From Gemmataceae bacterium (GTDB taxonomy: Bacteria; Planctomycetota; Planctomycetia; Gemmatales; Gemmataceae), in the NCBI GenBank assembly GCA_009691815.1, contig SIAL01000033.1, forward strand, positions 1 through 14,959: a DNA stretch of 14,959 nucleotides. Reading direction: 5' to 3'. Below, one piece after another: positions 1 to 5,448 of the stretch. The notes under the pieces were generated by a model, which was not told the origin of the DNA, ran no database searches, and worked only from the letters and a program-made list of their open reading frames with translations. A program made the position numbers and the translations under genes. The stretch's first letter is position 1. Each line of letters starts with the position of its first letter.

Positions 1-2
1 TC

Positions 3-149
3 GACGGCACTCTCGGCAAAGGGGGAATCTCACCAGGCCACCTCAAAGTAGGCGACCAAAGCTGGCACCAAGAAGATTCGCTGGCTCCTTTGATCCCCAT
101 TCAGAAACTGATCGGCAAGGTTCAAGCCGAGATCTTAAAGGTGGATTGA
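3..149 (+). CDS. C-terminal end of an unidentified protein, possibly S26 signal peptidase-like
   Basis: An open frame enters from the left edge and ends with TGA at 147-149, giving 48 residues that finish IGKVQAEILKVD. The stretch GDQSWHQEDSLAPLIPIQKL, followed by IGK, follows the spacing of the last conserved box of type I signal peptidases (GDN, then about six residues, then DS, then a VP-x-LIGK ending). On that basis it may be the tail of an S26 peptidase or a planctomycete relative, but the usual DSR arginine is absent here (DSL). The start and all catalytic boxes lie outside the window. It is the only plus-strand gene left of 8177 and converges on the Fic gene. That it is coding is fairly likely; the family is a guess. 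Confidence 0.45.
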   Translation, partial: DGTLGKGGISPGHLKVGDQSWHQEDSLAPLIPIQKLIGKVQAEILKVD

Positions 150-182
150 TCCTGATTCGGTGCCAACCCTTCCTTAAGGTAA

Positions 183-227
183 CCCAGGGTTGCACCCTGG
201 GCTGATAGAACGACCCTTTCAGGCTCG
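183..227. repeat. REP-like element of two adjacent hairpins
   Basis: The first hairpin is CCCAGGG-TTGCA-CCCTGGG at 183-201, a perfect 7-bp stem with a 5-base loop. Ten bases later, 211-227 forms a second stem, CGACCCT-TTC-AGGCTCG, with one C/C mismatch. The pair lies between convergent genes, with no T-run long enough for a classical terminator. From memory, CCCAGGG...CCCTGGG motifs of this kind are scattered through planctomycete intergenic regions and produce spurious short ORFs. The element is therefore read as a repetitive extragenic palindrome that may also stop transcription from both sides. The rest of 150-301 shows no convincing gene. Confidence 0.55.
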
Positions 228-301
228 AAAACCGAAACCGGGGAACCAGAACTCGCCGTGACAATCCAATCGCTCATCTCCCGCATCCACTTTCTTGCCT
301 T

Positions 302-1465
302 TCATAGCGGCTCTGCGCCCTCGTTGATAATTTCAAGATACTTCGTGTAAACAAAGACGCGATTGCGCTTGCGACCGGTTATCTCGCGCGCAATGCCAAG
401 GCGCTCGAGCAGCTCGATCGCACGGGAGACAGGTGGGTAACTCGCACCTATGCGAATGACCAAAGCCTTGATGTTCATCACTGGTCTCGCTCGAAGCGCC
501 TCCAGCACCCGCAGTGTAGTGGAAGCGGCACGACCGATACACCTCACCCGCGCCGCATCCTCGTCAAACAGTTTGAGTAGACGGTGCGCTGTATCCACGG
601 CGGATTGAGCGGTTGACGCGACCCCTTCGAGAAAAAAACCGAGCCACTCCTCCCAGTCCCCCTCGATCCGCACGACATCAAGCAGGCGGTAGTACTCGAC
701 GCGGTGCCGCTTGAAATAGAGGCTCAAGTAAAGCAAAGGCTGCGCGAGCACTTTGGAATCGGACAGCATCAAGGCGATAAGTAACCGACCGGTTCGACCA
801 TTTCCGTCGAGAAATGGATGGATGGTCTCGAACTGGACATGAGCCAACGCCACCCGCACGAGGTCTGGCAAACCGTCCTCGCGACCGTGGATGAATCGCT
901 CGAGTTCCGCCATGCACTCTGCCACTTGCATCGGGGGTGGCGGGACGAAGTGCGCGTTCCCCGGGCGAGTTCCACCAATCCAGTTTTGGCTCGTGCGATA
1001 GGCGCCGGGCTGCTTGTCCGCACCGCGTCCTCGAATCATCAACTTCTCGTGTATCTCGCGAACCAAGCGACTGGAAAGCGGAAAATTATCGCGCAAACGG
1101 GCGAGTCCATGTTCGAGCGCGGAAACATAATTTGAAACCTCCACAACATCGTCGAAGGGCACACCCGGCGCTTCGTCAAGTTCGAACAGCAACAACTCGG
1201 AAAGCGACGACTGCGTACCCTCGATCTGACTCGACAGCACCGCTTCGCGCCGCAGATAAGCGTATAGAAATAGATTCGGATCTGGCAACCGCTCCGCAAC
1301 ACCATCCAGGCGACCACAGGCAAGCAATGCTTTCTCCAACAACCTCTGGCACGAACCCGTCAGGTCGAGCGGAGGTTTTGGTGGCAAATGCCCTGGGATG
1401 AACGCCCGAACCGTTTCGCCGGAAGTGCTGGACACATCATACCGTCCCGTGGCACCGCGCTTCAT
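302..1465 (-). CDS. Fic family protein adenylyltransferase, class II, with C-terminal winged helix
   Basis: The 387-aa product carries the Fic motif HPFLDGNGRTGR at about residues 216-227. Its histidine is the catalytic base for transfer of AMP from ATP to a target hydroxyl. An inhibitory S-x-x-x-E-G motif (SSQIEG, residues 78-83) precedes the core, which makes it class II, held off by its own alpha-inh helix until relieved. The family signature QNWIGG with FVPPPP follows at about 160-178, and residues 310-375 look like a winged helix (NIKALVIRIGASYPPVSRAI). The frame is open upstream to 1576, but ATG at 1465 is chosen. It has GGAGG nine bases upstream, and the likely promoter at 1520-1549 places the transcript start near 1513. 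Codons are richer in CGC, CTC and GAC than in neighbouring genes, suggesting transfer. The target is unknown. Fic/winged-helix proteins are often found in type I restriction loci, and an hsdM-like remnant lies just upstream. Confidence 0.93.
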   Translation of the reverse strand: MKRGATGRYDVSSTSGETVRAFIPGHLPPKPPLDLTGSCQRLLEKALLACGRLDGVAERLPDPNLFLYAYLRREAVLSSQIEGTQSSLSELLLFELDEAPGVPFDDVVEVSNYVSALEHGLARLRDNFPLSSRLVREIHEKLMIRGRGADKQPGAYRTSQNWIGGTRPGNAHFVPPPPMQVAECMAELERFIHGREDGLPDLVRVALAHVQFETIHPFLDGNGRTGRLLIALMLSDSKVLAQPLLYLSLYFKRHRVEYYRLLDVVRIEGDWEEWLGFFLEGVASTAQSAVDTAHRLLKLFDEDAARVRCIGRAASTTLRVLEALRARPVMNIKALVIRIGASYPPVSRAIELLERLGIAREITGRKRNRVFVYTKYLEIINEGAEPL

Positions 1466-1478
1466 CGAACGTCGCCTC

Positions 1479-1517
1479 CCCAAGTGTGAATAAGCAATTC
1501 TCTTATTAACACTTGGG
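1479..1517. promoter_or_regulatory. Inverted-repeat operator candidate upstream of the Fic gene
   Basis: CCCAAGTGTGAATAAG at 1479-1494 is the reverse complement of CTTATTAACACTTGGG at 1502-1517 in 15 of 16 positions, with a 7-base spacer. It covers the expected transcript start (about 1513) and ends 13 bases before the Fic ATG. A third half-site, CCCAAGT at 1539-1545, pairs with ACTTGGGC at 1511-1518 as an 8-bp inverted repeat across the core promoter. The three half-sites are centred near 1482, 1514 and 1542, roughly three helical turns apart. This is the layout of a repressor operator. Binding by the Fic winged helix itself is an inference. Confidence 0.65.
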
Positions 1518-1519
1518 CT

Positions 1520-1549
1520 ATTATGTGTTATTAGTGTGCCCAAGTCCAA
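1520..1549 (-). promoter_or_regulatory. Sigma70-like promoter of the Fic gene
   Basis: On the minus strand, TTGGAC (1549-1544) and CATAAT (1525-1520) are separated by 18 bases, close to the -35/-10 consensus. Initiation near 1513 would give a leader of about 48 bases before ATG 1465 and would exclude the far upstream start. A CCCAAGT half-site overlaps the -35 element and the spacer. Confidence 0.5.
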
Positions 1550-1557
1550 CCAAATTT

Positions 1558-1573
1558 CCCCTATCGATAGGGG
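1558..1573. repeat. Perfect 16-bp palindrome
   Basis: CCCCTATCGATAGGGG is self-complementary without a spacer and sits 9 bases upstream of the Fic -35 box. It could bind a dimeric regulator of Fic or mark a recombination junction. It is unrelated in sequence to the ACTTGGG half-sites. Confidence 0.5.
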
Positions 1574-1626
1574 CAACCGGGAACGGACGGGTATTCCGGC
1601 CTGGGTATCGGAGGCAACCGGGAACG
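1572..1626. repeat. Pair of 14-bp direct repeats
   Basis: GGCAACCGGGAACG occurs at 1572-1585 and again at 1613-1626, offset by 41 bases, each preceded by a TATCG-type sequence. No gene is visible between them. This looks like a small duplication at the edge of the decayed region between Fic and the hsdM-like remnant. Confidence 0.5.
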
Positions 1627-1647
1627 CAACCGATCAACAATCCCTTC

Positions 1648-1842
1648 CTAACGGCTCTCCGGAGGAACCCAAAAGTCATTGTCGGCGGCATATTCGTCCT
1701 GATCGTCGGGCAAAGGTCCCGGAATCCGTTTCAGCTTGGTTTGTTGTTCGCAAAAAAAGGATCTCATTAATCCAGGGATCATTGATACGCGATCCGCACC
1801 TTGCCACAGGAATTCGGCGCGCCAGTGGTGGATTAACAACAT
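1648..1842 (-). pseudogene. Decayed N-terminal fragment resembling type I restriction methyltransferase HsdM
   Basis: The 64-codon frame reads EFLWQGADRV, then GLM-RSFFCEQQTKL, then DEYAADNDFWVPPESR. HsdM proteins typically have, in this order, an N-terminal LW-x-AADxLR helix, a GLIFLKYISDxFE segment with a charged continuation, and a DEY-x-AEN-x-FWVPPEARW segment. The order and several key words match, but about a dozen residues after the LWQ helix are missing. The frame stops with TAG exactly where the conserved tryptophan (TGG) should follow. No catalytic NPPF motif or target-recognition gene follows, and 1552-1647 does not continue the similarity in any frame. It points the same way as Fic and lies just upstream of it, consistent with a collapsed type I restriction locus. 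The call rests on remembered family patterns only. Confidence 0.5.
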
Positions 1843-1917
1843 TTGTCCGTCAATGACGCTTTCGGCTCGTTGACTTCGTTATCATCGTTTGTCCGGCGCG
1901 GACGATTTCGGCTCGTT
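1842..1917. repeat. Diverged direct duplication of the 3' end of the 1133-aa gene
   Basis: The 30-bp units at 1842-1871 and 1888-1917 match at 25 of 30 positions, sharing TTTGTCCG, GACG and TTTCGGCTCGTT. On the minus strand the inner unit encodes the real C-terminus NEPKSSAPDK. The outer unit, beyond the stop codon, would encode NEPKASLTDK, but in a different frame because the offset is 46 bases. It therefore looks like an extra copy of the gene end left by duplication, or by recombination with a related gene, at the border of the accessory region. Confidence 0.65.
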
Positions 1918-4900
1918 ATATTTTGTTGGTTTCTCGGGCATATTGGGCGATTGAAACATCAAAATGCCAAAATCCAACGGGCTTGGAACCAAGGGCACAC
2001 TTCTTCCCGAACCGCTCCATGAAAGATCATTTTCGGAGGTATTGCCAAGCCCGCCAGCTTTCTTCCCGGTGTAATGACTTATCCCCAAGGCCCAGGCTTT
2101 TCCATGGGAAATGCGTTCCGAGGAAATAAGCGATAGCGGAATGGCCAACTCCACCTCCCACCAATCTCCCGACCGACGGGAGGCCACAAACCACCTCGGA
2201 TCCCAGCTGGGATCTTCCCAACACGAGTCATCAATCCAGCCTCGAGGGTCCACCCGAAACCGATAGGTACTGGAATAATCCCTGTCGATATCAATGACCA
2301 CCGCCAAATGTTCCTTTTGAGATAAATCGGTGTCATGTCCTCGATACGAAAGGGCGACTTCCTTTTTTTCGGTCGCAATTTCCGATTCGGGGAGTGGAGA
2401 CTTGACCCGAATCCCCATGTACAAAAAGTGGTCATCATGCGCGAAAAGAGCAACAGGCTCCTCGAATCGCCGTTGCCATGCGACCTCTTTAGAAATGACT
2501 CCCCCGGCAGGTTTTCCTTTTGCCTTCATCGGATGCTGAGCGGGAATCTGCGTCCAAAAGGGCTCGTCGAGATTGCCATCTAGCCACGGCTTTCCCTCTA
2601 CTTTTCGGCAGGCCCACGAGGGCATGGGGGAATTGCCCTTGCGGCTAGAAAGCCAAAGTTCCATGGCCCCCGCCCGCCGCCAGGCGTTGGTATCGGCGTC
2701 TACCGGACCGGCCAAATCTTTACTTAACGCTTCGCAATATTCTTGTGTTAACTTATGCTCCCCCAATTTCCGGGAAGCACTCAACCAGGCAAATCGAATT
2801 CTGGGATTCTCAAATACCATCGAACCAAAAGCGGTCATTTTTCCCCCGGCATCGACGGAATCTTGGTACCATTTCTTTGCTTCCATAACATTGTCTACAA
2901 ATGAGGTCTGTGTAGTTATTTTTTCAAGCGTCTGGGGCGTTTTGGGTATCGGCATCACAAAGGTATTTGCTGCCGGGGTTTCATAGATGGCCCGGGCCAC
3001 CGCCAATCGGGGGTCCCCGCCCATCCCGGTTCGCGGTTGGACCCTCGGACCACTAAGGCTTGCCAACCCTCCTTCCCCTTCGGATTTACCTCCCGATGTT
3101 GTCTCAAACTGTAGGACTCCTTCACGAAAAACTTGGCGCAACTCGTGCCGCCGCCTTGCCTCGCCGCTGGAATTGTGAACGATCACCCAGGTGGCCGCTT
3201 CGATCACGCCAGGATGGGCCGGAAATCGATCCAGAAACCGAGTGTATAGCTCACGGGCAAGATTCCAATTGCCTTTATCCTTTGCCACCCGAGCCAACGC
3301 CAAATGCACCCGGGCACTGGCATCTTCCTCAACCCCTTTCAGGAGGCCCTCTAGGTTGGACCCGAGCTTGTCCGGTTCTAAAAGACTATACTCCGAGGCA
3401 CCCATCATTTGCATAACTTGGTTCTTTCGACGAATTGCCCTCAATTGGTTTGGATCCAGTTCTCTTTCCCATTCAAGCGGTCTGGCAATCATCCGAAGTT
3501 TGACCGGATCGGTGATCGCATTCCATGCCCCTCGACCCACCAACCCGCTTTTAGGCGTTTCACTCGGAAAACTCCCATCTTGCTTCAACCAAAGTTCCCC
3601 CCCTCGGGCCAATCTCCCCGCCTCGGAGGGGAAAATTCCTACGGTAAAGTCCCTTAGACTTTCTCCCAATCGGGATCGAATTTCCATCAGATCGACCCGT
3701 ACAGGACCCACCGACCCTGTCATATGAAGCACTTCGAACACCTTCCAAGGTGCTAATTTGAACTCACTGATCTGCTCAGGATACCGAGCAGGATCATTGG
3801 CTTGGGTAATGGCCTTGCCAAGTGCTTCCTGAAGGAGCACGGACAGTCCGTGATGCCTCGGATCGGTTCCCGCCAACTCCACGATCACCGATTCTGGCCG
3901 AGATGCCCTAAGGGCAAGCACAAGACTCCGCGTTAACTTTTCAACCGCCTCGCCACCCAAGCGTTCCTCGATATCCTTTGACCAGTCCCTTTGGGAATAG
4001 CCCGGTTCGTTTTGATGACCCGACCACGATAGCCCGGCTGAAAATCCGGTGGCACCCACATTTCGCAGGTGGGCAAACGCATCGTTTCCCGCTTGAAATT
4101 CCGATTCCCCGGGCAACGATTGACTAGCGACCCACCCCTCCGCATGAACCCCATCCACCCAACCCACCTGGGCAATCATGGCTCGATTCAAATGCTGGCG
4201 GGTTGGACCAACCACCAATACCCCTGCCCTTGTTCCCCCACTTCGCAAGGCCTTCCAAGTCTGCCCCCCATCCATGGTTCCAAGAATGGTACCCCGATCC
4301 CCTACGGCATAACCCTGTTTTTCATTTACAAAAAAAAGGCCCCTAAGCGGAGCGTTTTGATGGGTTGAAACCTTTTGCCAATTCTTCCCGCCATCCTCGC
4401 TTTTCGCCACAAACGACCCGGGTCGTCCCACCAGCCAAACACTCTTGCCTCGGGAATGGCCGGCCAAAAAATCCACCTGAACAGCGGCCTCATTCGAAAA
4501 GATTCCGGTAATCGACTCCCAACCTTTTTCGGTTTGGCGAAGTGCCAATCCCTGTTCCCCTAAAGCGATCGCGCTTCCTCCACCATTCTTCGACGAAACG
4601 GCATTGGGATCCTGCTTTCCACCGGAAGGATTACCAGCAAGGATGGCTCGAATCGTTCTTCGGGAATTGGGATCCACGGTCTGAACCACAAAGTCCTGAT
4701 CTGAACAATGGCCAATCACACCAAGCGGCCCGCCGACAAGGAGTCCTTTTTGAAGGCCATTTTGGGCGGCGGTGATAAACCCTTTAACATTGCCACTTGG
4801 TCCCGGCTTCCAAGTCAGCCCACCATCTTTGGTTTCCAACATTCCCCCGGGAAACCGATAGTTGGCTTTGCCAAGAAGCCAACCGCGATTCCCGGCAAAT

Positions 4901-5283
4901 TGAACGGAAAAAAGAGCCGGCACCTCGCCCGCTAGGATTCGTTTCCAAGAAATCCCACCATCTTTGCTGAACAGGACAACCCCCGAAGCATCCTCGGGGA
5001 GGCGATCATCATGCCCTACCACCCATCCTTCATAGGGGCTGGTAAAAACCACAGCTTCCAAGGTCGCCCGGGTTGCCGTCGGTTGCCTCTCCCATGTTTT
5101 TCCGGCGTCAATCGTATGAAGAATGACCCCTTCTTCTCCCACTGACCAACCTTCCGCCCCATCCACAAAACAGACAGCCCGAAGCGATGCGTCCCCAACA
5201 CATATTGGCGGAGCATCCAACCCAATTACCAAACAATAAATTAGCGCTTGAATCAAGGCACACCTCCAAAACCATTTCCGCAA
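1882..5283 (-). CDS. Large exported mosaic protein: YCF48-type propeller, PIG-L-like region, TPR, CBM9-like domain
   Basis: The 1133-aa product has a basic, hydrophobic signal sequence (MRKWFW...LIYCLVIGL, residues 1-30). Residues 33-350 hold repeated YCF48/BNR-like units such as GYAVGDRGTILGTMDGGQTW, which build a beta-propeller. Residues 353-560 resemble PIG-L/LmbE deacetylases (GVLVVG strand, DPRHHG at 474-479, YPEQ...LAPWKV near 501-514). The HPDDE metal motif is replaced by GPTRQHLN, so deacetylase activity is unlikely. A TPR-like helix pair follows at 655-700. Residues 895-1110 resemble CBM9 carbohydrate-binding domains (GKPWLDGNLDEPFW, LYMGIRVKS, VVIDIDRDYSSTYRFRVDP, WEVELAIPLS). It probably acts outside the membrane, binding sugar or cell-wall material. 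The assigned start is TTG at 5283 with GAGAAAGG directly before it. TTG at codon 10 has a better spaced GGAGG but would lose the basic signal n-region. It lies 165 bp downstream of the HEAT/TPR gene on the same strand. Confidence 0.85.
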   Translation of the reverse strand: MRKWFWRCALIQALIYCLVIGLDAPPICVGDASLRAVCFVDGAEGWSVGEEGVILHTIDAGKTWERQPTATRATLEAVVFTSPYEGWVVGHDDRLPEDASGVVLFSKDGGISWKRILAGEVPALFSVQFAGNRGWLLGKANYRFPGGMLETKDGGLTWKPGPSGNVKGFITAAQNGLQKGLLVGGPLGVIGHCSDQDFVVQTVDPNSRRTIRAILAGNPSGGKQDPNAVSSKNGGGSAIALGEQGLALRQTEKGWESITGIFSNEAAVQVDFLAGHSRGKSVWLVGRPGSFVAKSEDGGKNWQKVSTHQNAPLRGLFFVNEKQGYAVGDRGTILGTMDGGQTWKALRSGGTRAGVLVVGPTRQHLNRAMIAQVGWVDGVHAEGWVASQSLPGESEFQAGNDAFAHLRNVGATGFSAGLSWSGHQNEPGYSQRDWSKDIEERLGGEAVEKLTRSLVLALRASRPESVIVELAGTDPRHHGLSVLLQEALGKAITQANDPARYPEQISEFKLAPWKVFEVLHMTGSVGPVRVDLMEIRSRLGESLRDFTVGIFPSEAGRLARGGELWLKQDGSFPSETPKSGLVGRGAWNAITDPVKLRMIARPLEWERELDPNQLRAIRRKNQVMQMMGASEYSLLEPDKLGSNLEGLLKGVEEDASARVHLALARVAKDKGNWNLARELYTRFLDRFPAHPGVIEAATWVIVHNSSGEARRRHELRQVFREGVLQFETTSGGKSEGEGGLASLSGPRVQPRTGMGGDPRLAVARAIYETPAANTFVMPIPKTPQTLEKITTQTSFVDNVMEAKKWYQDSVDAGGKMTAFGSMVFENPRIRFAWLSASRKLGEHKLTQEYCEALSKDLAGPVDADTNAWRRAGAMELWLSSRKGNSPMPSWACRKVEGKPWLDGNLDEPFWTQIPAQHPMKAKGKPAGGVISKEVAWQRRFEEPVALFAHDDHFLYMGIRVKSPLPESEIATEKKEVALSYRGHDTDLSQKEHLAVVIDIDRDYSSTYRFRVDPRGWIDDSCWEDPSWDPRWFVASRRSGDWWEVELAIPLSLISSERISHGKAWALGISHYTGKKAGGLGNTSENDLSWSGSGRSVPLVPSPLDFGILMFQSPNMPEKPTKYNEPKSSAPDKR

Positions 5284-5303
5284 CCTTTCTCTATGTCATA
5301 AAC

Positions 5304-5328
5304 CCCTTTCCAGAGCAAGGTTAAAGGG
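5304..5328 (-). promoter_or_regulatory. Hairpin in the leader of the 1133-aa gene
   Basis: CCCTTT at 5304-5309 pairs with AAAGGG at 5323-5328 across a 13-base loop, about 20 bases upstream of the TTG start. An 8-bp palindrome, GAGGCCTC, lies at 5339-5346. No convincing -35/-10 pair was seen in 5284-5448, so the gene may be read through from its upstream neighbour. The structure may be chance. Confidence 0.2.
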
Positions 5329-5448
5329 CCATAAACCAGAGGCCTCAGACTACACTTTTAGGCGACACCATGGGACTGGGAACCGGTAAACAACATAGCG
5401 TTTGAAATCAAAAAAGAACTCGAAAAGGCGCGGACTGCCCTAATCACC

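Noticed and set aside
43..264. Minus-strand 73-codon frame across the REP-like element
   Set aside because: It overlaps the end of the plus-strand gene and reads through both hairpins; the residues are those produced by translating the repeat, with no ribosome site.
937..1401. Plus-strand 154-codon frame inside the Fic gene
   Set aside because: It is antisense to a clearly conserved Fic coding region and arises from its GC-rich codons; composition is Arg/Pro-rich with no motif.
1466..1576. Upstream extension of the Fic frame to 1576
   Set aside because: It runs through the promoter and operator; ATG 1465 has a good ribosome site and the Fic family does not need the extra 37 residues.
1513..1856. 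Plus-strand frames of 85 and 106 codons in the Fic-YCF48 gap
   Set aside because: They have no recognisable motif or ribosome site and cross the promoter, palindrome and hsdM-like remnant.
2573..3727. Several plus-strand frames of 118-178 codons inside the large minus-strand gene
   Set aside because: They are antisense shadows of the YCF48/CBM9 gene, Pro/Arg/Ser-rich and without family features.
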